A DNA stretch of 64,000 nt from Davidsoniella eucalypti (Eukaryota; Ascomycota; Sordariomycetes; Microascales; Ceratocystidaceae): positions 62,001 through 126,000 of the forward strand of contig RMBW01000013.1 of the NCBI GenBank assembly GCA_004009845.1. The letters run 5' to 3'. Shown piece after piece: positions 12,670 to 24,621 of this stretch (its first letter is position 1; each line of letters starts with the position of its first letter). Made by a program: the position numbers and the translations under genes. Below the pieces are notes generated by a model that saw only the letters and a program-made list of their open reading frames with translations, did not search any database and was not told the DNA's origin.

Positions 12670-15596
12670 CCCCTCATATATCTCGAAAGAGTGAACAAGT
12701 GAACACGAAGCTACAAACAACGGCCTGTTGAAATTTGTTCATTTCCTGGAGTACAGTACAATACATATGTGTGTATGTACTATGTACATATTTGTTGCTT
12801 GAGATACTGCGGTAGTAACTAAACAAAGCAGTAATGCTCGATCTGGATGAACCCCTTTATGAAAATTGTCACGACAACAAATTGATAGGTGTAAGACGTG
12901 TCTATTTCATCAATTTGTTATCGCATACCTATTATCATCCGCCGATGTCTTTTGCGTTCGATTACTTAGTCTTGTTGTTTTTCTCCTATTCCCTCAATCT
13001 CACCGCGTCCAAGTCTAGGGCCCAAACGATACCCATTCACTCGGAACTTTCCCACCTTTCTTCGTCAAAGAAACAGAACAAAGACATCCTTCTTGATATA
13101 TTTGTATTAGTCAGTACACTAGTACATATCCCTAGTAAACTTCACAGCCCGACAAAGCAAGGACCGTCTGCAATTCCTTGCTGTATTATCAGCAGATCAA
13201 CACATTATCAAACTAATATTGCACTTGCTGCTATGGAATTTATTTTTTCTTGATAATGTCATTTTTATTTTTCAATGTCTGCCTGACCCGGATTCTCGGG
13301 ATCGAGTATGGCTTCTGTTTGGCTGGGACATGATAGAGGGAAGGCATTGACCAGCCACCCCGACAGGATACGTCATGTTATGTATAATTACATGACTATA
13401 GGCATACCATTCATATGTAGGTGTGTACATTATACTGTGGTATGTTGTTCATGCTCATCATATTACATGGTGTGTCGTGAATGAAATCATGGAGTCGATG
13501 CAAGAAGACAACTCCAAACAGAAACAAGGTCCCCGCCATGAGATCCTACCTAGCATTCTTCCGGGGTTTTGTTTAGTTGCCTGTACACCTAGGGGTATAT
13601 GGTGAACAGGACATCATATGAGATTTTTTGTTGACCGCCATATCTAAAGCCAAGTTGCAGTGCATATTGGCCAAAGACTCCGAGTCTTGCAGCATTAGAA
13701 ACGAGTTGAGTTGACACGGAAAAAGGACGGCCAATGACATTGGGTTAATTATCTAAATGACATGTGATGGCATTTTTTTTATTTTTTTAATTAAACCTTT
13801 ATATGCTTTTTGTTTCCGGTAGACACGTGCAGAGATAGATGCTCAGGTATAAGGGTGTATAGTACATTTATATAAACAACGCAACATGAAAGTACATATC
13901 GGCTGTTATTTCCTTCTTAGTCTCTTCTCATAGCAACTTGACGGCTTCGCTTCTGTGAAGCGAGCTAGGCGGATGAATGCCTCCATATGTCCTCGATCAC
14001 GATACACGATAAGTGATTAGGTTCAGGTGCACATGTAGCTATATAGGTAGTAGCAGAGGCTGTATCAAACAGTCTCTATAGTGCGGCTATTATATGTAAT
14101 CAAGGAAGCGAAGGAGAAATTAGAAAATGGAAGATAATGTATGTGTTGTTGTACATGCCCGGCCGGTAATCGGTCATGACTATCTTGAAGGAGCTTAGAC
14201 CTTGCGAAAGGAGGACCTTTGTATCATGTTCCTCCGACTGGGCTTAATCAGAGAGCTTGTTGGCTTAGAGGTAAGAACGTTTAACCATGTAGGAACAAAA
14301 TAGTCAAGCCTGATATTGTAATAGTGACAAGCGTTGTAGAGCTCAGATATGACCAGGCCTTAAGGAACACGGCACAGAGCTTCTGGACTCGGTCAGGCGA
14401 AAGGCCCGAAGAGAAATGCGAATAGCAGGAGACGACGCAATCATGCATGCAGCATTAGAGCAAGGCTTTCCTTTTGCCTTAATTCTTGATATATATATAT
14501 AACTATATAGTTGTAACTGTGTACAGTTTATAGCTGTATATAATCATCCTAGGTTAGGGGTTGTGCTTGGTTTAGCTCGGTCCGTCCTGTCGGGTCGCGC
14601 CATGGCGTATCATTTGATCCTAGCGAAGCCTTTTTGTTTATCATCTTCCTTCATTTGTTTTTCTTTTTCTTCTTGCTTGCTTGGGACCCAAAGCCACTTA
14701 GCTTATTTATGCTACCCTGTTGAATATTGCTATGTATATGTATGTCTTGAATCATATGTATACTTATATCCATGGGTATAAGTTTGGATGCTAGCTATTC
14801 CCGTCTATCTACTAGTTGGACTACTTGCGTCCTGTCTAGGTTCTTTGGGATAATCTCGAGAAGCCAGGCCTAGCCTGCGAGATTACCGTAAAAGTCCGAG
14901 CCTCGAGCCTAGATCCTCCACAAGTTCCTATAAGAGAGAAATTAAAATATTCTTTTCTTCACTTGTGCTGACTTTTCGTACACCGTCTTGTTTATGGAAA
15001 CATAACTATATCCAAACAGGTCTGAGGGGGTGAATATGGGAAGGGGAGCGCGGTCATACTCCATGACGAACCAAGAAATAAATAAGATAAATGATGGAGT
15101 CCCTTTTACTTCATTTGGGTCTATTCCCCAAAGAAGTCAGTGTATCCGTCTGTAACTGTTCCTTCTTCCCTATGTTTCTCTCCCACTTGTTGCCTTTGAT
15201 GTAGACTGGCCAGCACGGACTGATGTCGATGGGGGAGGGGTGGTTATTCAAGAGTCATTATTATTTTATTATTATAAAGGAACAGAAGGAAGAATGGCCC
15301 TTCTATCCATCCTTTTTCTTTTCCTTTCTTTTTCTTGAGGCTTCCTGTCTGATTCCCACTCGGAATTAACGGACACATGCAAGGCAGGCAAAGCGTAATC
15401 TTTTTAAATAGATAAATACAACAGACCTGTGGAGAATACATATATATTGTTTATTGTTGTATATACAAAGCATATCCCAGATGTCATTTGTCTTGGGCTG
15501 GACAAGACGGGATGTTGTCATAGATAGCCAACTAGTCAATATCGACTCGGCCGTCAAAAGCAATGTTTACCTGTTAGTCTTAGCTTATCTTCTTCA

Positions 15597-15782
15597 GGGG
15601 GGGGGGAGACGTGAGCCCGTGCCGTTCCAAAGCTAGGCTTCTATCCAACAGCGTGACCTGGCCAGCCAATAGCCTCGATTTTGATTCTTGAACACCGTTC
15701 CGAGTCCTTCTCTATTCCTAGCCTCTTCTATAGTTCCTCTCTTTCTTTGTTCCAGTTCGAATCCAAAGGGAAGGGGGGGGGG
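15597..15782. repeat. Two ten-G runs 166 bp apart
   Basis: Runs of ten G at 15597-15606 and 15773-15782, the second preceded by GGGAA. Homopolymer G runs of this length stand out in the window and could form G-rich secondary structure or be assembly-sensitive sites. Confidence 0.85.
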
Positions 15783-16446
15783 AGGCACTATTGTTGTAAT
15801 AATTATAATAGATAATAAGCCCAGGGCCGTTGATTCGCTGCTTTTGTGGCCCCACGATCCACTACCACCGTAACCCAGCACCGTTCAGTCGGGACGGTTT
15901 CGATATCATGATTGGCTGGTCGTTTAAAGGGGTGCTAACAAGCGCCATAATACTGTTAACGATGGGAGCGAAAGAACAAGGCGACAGCTCAGTTTCTTCT
16001 TTTTTTCCCCCAGCTAGACCGTCTCACCCCGTCTTTGTTTTCTTGGTCTCTTTTGTTTTGAATTGCTATCCAGGAGAAACGCTTTTGTTCACTTCGTCAC
16101 ATAATCACACTTGGATGATATCCAGTCTTGTCGTTGCAATTGGCTAGATTACGAATACTATCGAGAGCGACATGTCATTTGGTATGTGACGTAACACGAT
16201 AGGCGTGAGAGACTGGACAGATTCCTTGCTCGGGATTCTACTAGTTCTCTCTGTCTAAAGATACATAATGGGAAGGCTTCAACAATGGGCCATTGTCGGT
16301 TTTGGGGCCTCTCTTTTTGTTCTTATGATGCCAGCCCAAGGATCAGGCTAAGATGATCTAGTGCCAACTTATAACGCCCAGCGCACAGCGATGGCAGCCT
16401 TCTCGGAACTTCATTCTCTTTTTGTTCGAGAGTTCGATGTGTATAC

Positions 16447-16474
16447 ATGTATATGATACAATGTATATGATACA
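16447..16474. repeat. 14-bp tandem duplication
   Basis: ATGTATATGATACA occurs twice in direct succession, in non-coding DNA. Confidence 0.85.
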
Positions 16475-17210
16475 ATATATGGTGGGGTGTATGGCCTTTT
16501 CGCTCTTCCATTACCCTCTACCGGCTCCGGCTGGGGCTAGCAAGACAAAGATTCAAGGCCAGTGTCTAAAGGATTCTCCCATTACGCTATATCACGACAC
16601 CTCTGGGCAATAACATGTGGAATCATTAAACTGAGGAGTCTCATTTATGCCGTGGCCTCTTCTCCTCGTCGTCTTTGGTTACGTGTTGTTTCTTCTGTTG
16701 CCCTCTCCTTATTGTTGTTTTCCTATGAATCAAACATCCACCCTTTCATTTTGTTATCCATCTTGTTGTTGTTGTTCCCCTTCGTTGTCATATCCGTGAA
16801 GGGCCTCAGCGTCGCATTACCTCTCACTCTATCTGCAAGGTTACGCCGTCTTGCAGTTTCGGCTGGTATGCATTGTTGTTTCTGATATCCTCGATAGAAG
16901 AACACCAATATATGGCGGATTCTAGCCTTGCTGTGAAGCCGAGAGATTCCATGGCAGCCCAAACACAAATTCATGTCTCCTCCCATTATTTGTTTATACG
17001 GACCAACGCAGTTCTGCTGGTCTCATGTATTTGATGTTAGGATCGGCCCGTACCAGATCCCAGCACTGTATATTAAAATGATATATATAGTGCTCTGTAT
17101 GTGTAGATGGGAGTAAAGCTTTCCCGGATTCTTGGTTCTTACCAATTACCGTCTCGGATTAGGATATTACGAGCGAGGGCGAGGGCGAGTGCGAAATATC
17201 CAAGGGCAGT

Positions 17211-17248
17211 AAAAAGAGAACTATAAAAAAGAGAACTATAAAAAAGGG
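17211..17248. repeat. 15-bp purine-rich tandem repeat
   Basis: About two and a half copies of A-run plus GAGAACTAT. Just upstream (17171-17193) is a short GAGGGC-type repeat. Both are non-coding. Confidence 0.85.
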
Positions 17249-18978
17249 ACCTTTAGGAACCACTGCGTGGTTTTTGAATAGAACTGTTCACTGACCGGGG
17301 TATGAGCAAAATGCTTTATCTTGCACTTGAATTCCTCTCGTGCCTCGTGCTTGACACTGGAGCTGCCAGCTGGCAAAGTGTTTTTTTTTTTGTCCATTGT
17401 TTACAAAATTTACGACGCGTTAAATACAAACTGAGATCTTTGCTAACTGGCAGCTCTAGGAAGAAGTACCAGTACATAGTCATTTTGTAAAGTGAAGTAC
17501 TTTTTTTCATATCCCGGTCAATATAGAATTCAAGTTCATATCTGTATGGTTTTTGTCGGACAAGATCATCCCAGCAGATCGGATTAAATACAGCCAGTCC
17601 AGTCGTAGACATATCGAACATGAGAGGAGAAGTGATCTTGGGATAAGAAAATCTTTCTTGGGAAATATTTCCTTTTTGTTCCTCCTCGGTATTATTTCAG
17701 GATGCCGCTATTGCCGCTATCCGGACCACGCCAGATTTTAATACGTGCGTAGTAGTAACAGTCAAGATCAACCCTTATATTTCCTTCGCATTTACATAAG
17801 TTTTGCTTCCAGGGCAAGGAATAACTAGGCTGGGTTGCTTTAAAATGATATTACTACTGCTTATCCCATTTACCGTGCGAGTATTAGTATTACGCAGGTG
17901 AGTAATTTTTGTCGGTGATGTCCTATTAACTCCCAAAGTACCCTATCTCTACTGCGCGATTACTTGTCATGCTTTTTTCTTTTTTTCTTTTTTTCTTTGC
18001 GGTCTCTTTACGAGATTTCTACAATTCATTCATGTCATGTTTAAAAGTGCTGTTTCATTAATAGGGTCAAATATTGAACAGGGTCGTTTCCAGTAGACAA
18101 TGGTTCGTTGTTCGCCTCACTCTCCAACTTGCTACTTGGTTTGAATACATACAGATATAGCCCATATTCCCCGCGCCAGTCTATATTGCACAACTAGATA
18201 TAACAAAGGAGCAAAGAAATGCAACAAATGGCTGAAAAATCATACACCTTCATCACTAAACCAGCTGTGATACTGAATTGCATAGGCTTCAGGTTGTAGT
18301 CTATCTCGGCCGGTCCCCAATCCTGGCTATTATGCCCGACGACGAAAAGAAAATACTAGTCTGCGTTGATAAAGAGATGCCTAATAATGGAAGCTGTTAA
18401 GACCAGGGGAGACAGCTCACGAATAGATTATAGACCAGTTATAGCATATTCTAACAATATATGATATTGCCATCTCAGAAACGATCATGTTATGTTCGAG
18501 ATTGTGCGAATAATGTCAAAAATTGCATATATCATATTGAAGTTCCATGGCATGAAACATAGTGCGGTTTTATTTATGCCGACACCAATGAGCCGTAGGA
18601 ACATTGAAGCTAGAATAAGATTTTCACGAAGCAAAAGACTAAAGATATAGAAATTAATGGTAGATTGAAACAAGAATACAAGTTGCGTACAAAGTAGTCT
18701 CAAGTATGTGTCCCCACCCCCAAATCCATTTCCTTGGCTAAGACGATAGAGAGGGTGAAAAGTAATATCATATTTCCAATAAAAATATAGCGTAAACATA
18801 AAGACAGTTAAAAAACAAAGTTATAGCCTCGGGCTTAGGTAAATTTCATGGCAGACTTGATATAGCTACCAATCGATATATTGCGTGAGAATAAGTGCTA
18901 ACAAGATATCATAGTGACATCAACATGATTGACTACATTGAACAAGATGACATGTCGATGAAGCAGGGTAATTCGCAT

Positions 18979-20407
18979 TTACCATTCGTACTCGCCAGTT
19001 GCCTTGTGGAAGACGTAGTCTTTCCCATTGACAGTCAAGACGCCATCTTTAAGGACACACTTCCTATATGATTGTTAGTGACCGAATTCGGGGCTATGAA
19101 TGATTGTTGATAAACTTACCACTTGTTCTTCACACGTTGTACCTTGTCGTACATGCATAACATCATTGGACCTAGTCCTTCATCGTCGTCATCCGAGTTC
19201 TCTTCCGTGTCCTCGGGGTCGTCCAGATCCGAATTGATGACATCTTCATCGTCTTCTTCATCATCCAAGCCATCTACCTGGCCATTGATGGTCGATGGAA
19301 CATCGCCCGAGGAGGCTGTCCTAGCGGCTTTGCGATTACGGCGGTTACTTGACTTGAGCGCTACCATGAAGCCACCACCTTCCATAGCCTTGGCTTGCGC
19401 CATGATTTGCGAGTGCACCAGGCTGTCGATTTCAATTCTGCCCATTTCCTGCAGGGTGCCGTTGGCTTGGCGGCGCATCAAAACGCCCTCGATATCATCA
19501 TCTACATCAACGGCACCGTCTGTTTGGGAGAACTGCGGCAGCGAAATTCCCGATCCTTGGCTTTGCGCTTGTCCATTGTCCTGGCCTGCTATTCCAGTAC
19601 GAATAGCATTGATGGAGTTGGTTGCACGTGCGCCGTAGTTGCTCTGTAACTGTTGGGCAGCACGTGCAGCAGCAACATTTTGGAAAGGGACATTTGATAG
19701 TTCAGCAGTAGCGGCCTGGTCTGGATCTGGCTTGATAAATGCTCCGTTGCTTCCTGGTAGAGGCAATGCCCCGGCAGCTGCAAATTGTGAGTTTGGCTGT
19801 GCGGGAAGAGTCATGCTCTGGTCAGCATTAGAGGGGAAAGCAGAAGCTGCCGAGGGCGATGGCGCCGCAGGCTCGACAGGCTGCGGATCCCATGAAAATT
19901 CAGCAACACCGAGAGCCGTAAGTTTCTGTCGCCAGCCCTGAAGTCATTAGATATAGATGTTAGCTACTGTTTTTGTGTTGATAAGACAGGTGGTGGTGTA
20001 AGTGATAGAGCATAAGGCGGTCTGAGACGGCAGAATTGGAATTGGGTGTACAGAGTGAAAATAAGTGGGGCAGCTCTAGGCAGTGTGGCGAGCCTATTTA
20101 ACGGGAATGCGCTGTGATTACAGTTTGGCTTCCCTTCCCCCTCTTGCGCCCAATTCCACACTAAGAGCCCCCAACAATGGCTTAAAGAATGCATGGAGTC
20201 TCCCAGAAGAACATCATGTTGCTTCTCGAGGCCAGTCCACTTTATTGATATAGGTAAACGACGAAAGACAGTTCGATGTCGACTCACCTTGCGCAAATCC
20301 TCCAGAGTCACTTCGTCGATTCCGCTCTCTTCGAAATCGACTCGGGCATTGCTGATCACATCATCGATGATTTGCTCATACACATGTCCAACAGCTACAT
20401 TCGACAT
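18979..20407 (-). CDS. TOA1: Transcription initiation factor IIA large subunit
   Basis: Large (alpha/beta) subunit of TFIIA, a nuclear general factor that stabilises TBP on promoters. Three exons: 20407..20288, 19937..19120, 19063..18979, giving 340 aa with all phases consistent. Residues 1-40 (MSNVAVGHVYEQIIDDVI...) form the conserved N-terminal helices of the four-helix bundle, continued by GWRQKL and FSWDP in exon 2. The middle is a low-complexity linker rich in Ala, Gln and Asn. A strongly acidic stretch (DDEEDDEDVINSDLDD... to DDDDEG) precedes the conserved C-terminal beta-barrel strand block (MMLCMYDKVQRVKNKWK, then DGVLTVNGKDY, ending TGEYEW). Domain order and length match fungal Toa1. 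The introns have GTGAGT and GTAAGT donors. Confidence 0.93.
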
Positions 20408-21705
20408 GACGGTAGATTTGAAAATGTTCTCGGGGGCGTGATATTGTCGACGTCGTTGGTGTCTAGGACAATGTTGTCTGGGATATGGTCGGGTTCGTGA
20501 AATTCACTCGTTAATTCGACAGGACAGAACTCGAGACGTGGTTTCGAGATAACTACAGCCTTTACAGTAGCTTTATATGTAGCTGAGCATATGCTAGACA
20601 GCAGATTCGCTTGGTGTGCTCGCCAACGCAATTGATGTTACTGCTAGTTTATCAAAGACCGGAGCAAAGTTCGACAAACGAGGAAAATAAAAATAATAGA
20701 CGACACGAAAACAGGATGAAACTCGGCAATAAACCGCGTCGGTAGTTGGGGCCTCTAAGAGCCGTAAGATAAATTTCTGTATTTTTGTATTTTTCTTTTA
20801 GTAGACTTTGGGTGGTTGTAGGGCCAGCCAAAATATTTCTGCCAGGCGTTGGATGGTGATGCGAAATGTTGTTTGAGAGAGGAATCCTAATGCTGCAATA
20901 GAAGTTGGTGAAAATAAGACTGGCTTTGCGCTTGCTTTAGTTACTATGGCGAAATAGGAATGCTTAGTCAGCCGCTTGTCTTCAGGACATACATATACTT
21001 ACAAATAATATGTCCCGGTGCTGGTTAGCGTCACCGCCTAGTTGGGCAAAAGACATTCATATGGGTCATTGAAAACAATTTAAGTTTTTTTTTTTTTTTT
21101 GAATATTCTTGACTTACTCTAACGGCAGAGCTCTACAGTTATTGCCACCGTTTTAGGTAATGCATCAACACTCCATAGTTACTTGAAAAAATACGTACTT
21201 TTAGTATGATGAGTTGTATATTAATTCGTTCCGAGAGCTAAAACTCCAAATATGAGCAAACGAATGATTTTTAGGACTTCATGCAATGACTAGAAGTTAT
21301 CCCAATATGAAATTCATGAAAACAATATCCTGCAGTAGAAAATAAACACATAAAAAAAAACACCCAGAAAAATAAATTAACAAATCCCAGGAACATTGGA
21401 GCACAAGTAGAAAAAAAAAAACTACAAAAAGTGAAGAAAAAAGAAATAACGCCTATTTTCTGGTGCTGTTAAAGAACCCTAGCCGTAGTTGGGACCATTA
21501 AGTCCAATACCATTATCATAACCCATACTAATCCGTATCCATGAAAGAACAATCACCGATCCGAGAATACAGAAGGTTATACCTACCGATGAGGATATTC
21601 AAAGAGATATGTCAACAATGCTCAAGACACAATCAAAATCGAAAACCTTAATACTATACCTGTTGCTACAAAGAGTCCGGCCCAAATGTTTAATGGCTGA
21701 ATGCT
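20408..21705. other. Intergenic region, 1.3 kb
   Basis: It contains the promoter side of the TFIIA gene and the 3' flank of CDC20, both on the minus strand. It is A/T-rich with a long T-run near 21087. A 78-codon minus frame (20395-20631) overlaps the TFIIA start but has no family marks. Confidence 0.6.
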
Positions 21706-23445
21706 TTACCGAATAGTCAATGACTTAGTCATCTCAGCCTTGCCCGAAGACATGCTGGAAGAGGAAGCCGAGACAGGCTTCTTCTCGAAGATCTTCCAGA
21801 ACTTCAGAGACTCGTCAGCAGCTGCCGTAGCAAGCATTTGGCCATCGGGGCTCAGGCAGCTGTGAAGAACACGGCTTTCATGGGCGGGGATCTCGATGTT
21901 GCGAACAAGTGTAGGGTAGCTCCATATGCTTAAAGCATTGTCTGGGAAACCGGATGTGCTCACGATTTCACGGTAGTGAGGGCTCCAGCGGAGCGAAGTG
22001 ACCTGTGAGCCAGTATCGATACTGTTGACACGGGCACCAGAGGTGGTGTTCCAGAAGTGGATATGGCGATCGTAAGCACCACCACCGGTAGCCAGCAGGT
22101 TCATGTTCCAGGGACACCAAGCAAGAGCCTTGACGGCGGCCTTGTGGTTGGTCTTGGTGAACTTTGGAGCAGATAGGGAACGAGCATCCCAAATGGAAAC
22201 AAGATTGTCATTGCCACCAGTTGCCAGTTGGGCACCATCGGCGCGCCATTCAAGACCGCAAACCTCGGCAGTGTGAGAAACCAGCTCGGCAACTTTGTGT
22301 TCCGCGATACGGACATCGTGGTTGTATACTAGTCCCGAGCGAGAGCCAGTAGATAGAAGATGTTTATTCCAGCCCATGACGCCCACGCGGGTTTCATGGC
22401 CGAACATACTACGGATTTTAGCTTCCTCACCAACATCCCAGATCTGAACTTCACCAGAAGCAAGACCGACGGAAACATAGGCGCCATCTCCGGACCACTT
22501 TACACTAGTGACATGGGTATCAGGCTTAGTCTCCATCAAGCAGTTGACAGTACCTTCGTCGGCCGACCAGACATAAACACTGCGCTCAAGGCCAATAGCG
22601 ACCTGATTTCCAGAGCTCCAATCCAGAAGATTCAGATAGTAGTCATCAACAAGGCCAGGGGCGTCAAGCACACGCTCAGGTGCAGTTGCGATGCGACGAC
22701 GGAATTGGGCAGTGTTAGTGGTGGGCTTTAGGGGGCGGTTGTACTGCTGGCGAAGATCAATAGGCTTCGAGCTTTCAGGGGCTGCAGGCTTGAATTGAAG
22801 GATGCGGGTGCTAAGGTCGACATCGCAAGCCTTAGCCAGGGTATCCTGATAGGCAGCAGTACGGGGCGAAGGACGAACGAACTCCTCGTCGTCCTCCAGA
22901 GTAAGACTATCGAAGGCAGCCAGTGCGTCGTCGGTAGCGCTGGCGAGAACGTCAGAGCCGTTCCCAACAGCACGAGTAGACTTGGTGCGGGGCTTATCAA
23001 TCTTGCTAGAGCCAGCGTTTGCGATAGCAGAGCTAGCACCACGGTTAGGGATAAAACGGTCGGCGCCGTAAGTGATGGTGGTCTTAGGGGCCTTCACGCG
23101 CACAATCTTCTTCGCCTTGGCGCTACCAGGAGTACGAGGACCAGTGCCGTATAGCTGGAAATCCGAAAGACCGAGCTCAAGTGCACGACGGGGGGTTGAG
23201 AGACCACCGGCAATGTTGGACTTGGGGGACTCGCGATGGTTTGAGCTAGCACGGAGAAGCTGCGAAGTAAGGTTTCCACGAATCGGAGCCTTGCCGCCCT
23301 TTTCGGGGGTGAAGGGAGACGAATCGGAGTTGATAGAGTTGTTATGGCGAGGCGATGGGGTCAAAGGCATACGACCTCCCGCTGTGCGGCTAGAAAAGAG
23401 ACCAGTGTGCGATTTGATGGGTGTAGACAATGTAGTGTTGACCAT
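21706..23445 (-). CDS. CDC20: Cdc20-type APC/C activator (WD40)
   Basis: Activator and substrate receptor of the anaphase-promoting complex. It brings securin and B-type cyclins for ubiquitination at metaphase-anaphase and is the target of the spindle checkpoint. Single exon, 579 aa. The N-terminus is rich in Ser-Pro and Thr-Pro, typical CDK sites. The C-box DRFIPNR lies at residues 129-135. RILQFKPAAPESSKPIDLR at about 214-232 corresponds to the Cdc20 KILR-type motif region. A seven-bladed WD40 propeller follows from about residue 257 (VDDYYLNLLDWSSGNQ) to 560. The protein ends in Ile-Arg, the IR tail that docks on TPR subunits. The DDYYLNLLDWS block and the region after the C-box favour Cdc20 (Slp1) over Cdh1. 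The intronless structure is unusual among its multi-exon neighbours. Confidence 0.93.
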   Translation of the reverse strand: MVNTTLSTPIKSHTGLFSSRTAGGRMPLTPSPRHNNSINSDSSPFTPEKGGKAPIRGNLTSQLLRASSNHRESPKSNIAGGLSTPRRALELGLSDFQLYGTGPRTPGSAKAKKIVRVKAPKTTITYGADRFIPNRGASSAIANAGSSKIDKPRTKSTRAVGNGSDVLASATDDALAAFDSLTLEDDEEFVRPSPRTAAYQDTLAKACDVDLSTRILQFKPAAPESSKPIDLRQQYNRPLKPTTNTAQFRRRIATAPERVLDAPGLVDDYYLNLLDWSSGNQVAIGLERSVYVWSADEGTVNCLMETKPDTHVTSVKWSGDGAYVSVGLASGEVQIWDVGEEAKIRSMFGHETRVGVMGWNKHLLSTGSRSGLVYNHDVRIAEHKVAELVSHTAEVCGLEWRADGAQLATGGNDNLVSIWDARSLSAPKFTKTNHKAAVKALAWCPWNMNLLATGGGAYDRHIHFWNTTSGARVNSIDTGSQVTSLRWSPHYREIVSTSGFPDNALSIWSYPTLVRNIEIPAHESRVLHSCLSPDGQMLATAAADESLKFWKIFEKKPVSASSSSMSSGKAEMTKSLTIR

Positions 23446-24621
23446 TGTTACTTTCGTTCAACGAACGACTAATAAATGAACTTGAAGGAAATGATTGATG
23501 CGTTAAACAATAAGGGGCTGTTAAGCATGAAGCCTAGGTAGGAGAAAAAGACTAAGCAAGAGAGCTTTTGATGATTTTGTAGGTGGTGGTTTTTGATAAT
23601 CGAGGAGAATGTGCGGTGAAGAGTGCAAGTTGGGGTGAGAGATAGTACAAGCCAGTAGTTGAGATATTGGGCTCTTTTTATTTACTTGTTCAGCTACCTG
23701 GCAGTTCACCTAGCAACCATCTTATCAGCAATGCACGTGACCTTCTCAGAAAGTAACCTTCGCGTAAAGTACAGTCGAATCCGACAACAGATATCAATGG
23801 GTCATAGTCATGTTGGTCCACTTTTTCTTTACCGCCTAAAACAAGGTCGCTCCTTCCGTTCCTATCATGTCTTATGCTGCTTTGGTTAGCATGCAACATC
23901 AACAAAAGTCAAGGCCAGGGTTTCGCATACACTCATTAATTGGACTGTGCAAGCTCCATCTCATCAAACTAAGCCAACTAACTCCGTCCATCGTTTGCCT
24001 GTTCATCGAGAAATCAATCATTCACTCGACTATCCATCGATCGCTCGACCTGTAGCGGCTGGGAGCACTTCTGCCATTGTCATCGTGACATCTAGCCATC
24101 TACCATCAGATCATATTGGTGTTTCTTATTGTTCTATTTCGACAGTCTTTACCTTTCGCATCGTACATAGTTACATGTTGTTGTCCTTTTTAATTCACTC
24201 GGTTAATCAAACCTCCTATATTTCCGTCCTCTGACCCCCCCTGACCAGTGCCTTACGCCACGACATTGTTTTGTCCTCTGTTCGCTTTGAGGTCAATAAT
24301 TATCTGGCATCTGTACAACCCTAACAACGCTCACGCGCTATCTACGGCTCAAAGCTCTTCTGTTTAACCACCGCTTGGCTAGGTTGTTTAAATTTGAACA
24401 AAAGTGATCGTCTCCTCCTTTTTGGAAGTGCCATTTGTCGCTGGTCCCCTACAAGGGCTTCATCCTACACAAAATTCATGTTCTAAATGTTAACAATCGG
24501 CAAGTAGATGCTGTGTTGCGATACTTACTTTGCCTCTCCCTTGACATCCCTGTTGTCTCTTTTCGTTCTCTCCATCTCTAGTCGTTCGCGCTCTACTGTT
24601 GATACACACCAACACATCACA
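23446..24621. other. Divergent promoter region of CDC20 and the Kelch/BTB gene
   Basis: About 1.2 kb separate two divergently transcribed genes, so both promoters lie here. The frame beginning at 24508 continues into the Kelch gene, but its first 38 codons look like leader sequence. I see no strong TATA box and no other gene. Confidence 0.55.

Larger units (their letters stand above)
6310..18978. other. Gene desert, about 12.7 kb
   Basis: No open frame here shows a recognisable domain or convincing intron-exon structure. The longest frames (for example minus 7519-7962 and plus 12834-13253) are low in complexity or cross obvious repeats. The stretch contains short tandem repeats, two runs of ten G, AT microsatellites and T-tracts, which I list separately. 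It lies between the LaeA-like gene (transcribed away from it) and the 3' end of the TFIIA gene. It could hold long non-coding transcripts or distal control sites; nothing in the sequence proves this. Confidence 0.5.

Noticed and set aside
12834..13253. 139-codon plus-strand frame
   Set aside because: Composition looks like random AT-rich sequence; no motif and no conserved length.
15754..15764. GTTCGAATCC, similar to a tRNA B box
   Set aside because: No matching A box, acceptor stem or anticodon arm can be folded around it, and it runs directly into a G-tract.
19123..19638. 171-codon plus-strand frame, Ser-rich
   Set aside because: Antisense of the TFIIA acidic region; the Ser runs are mirror images of Asp/Glu codons.
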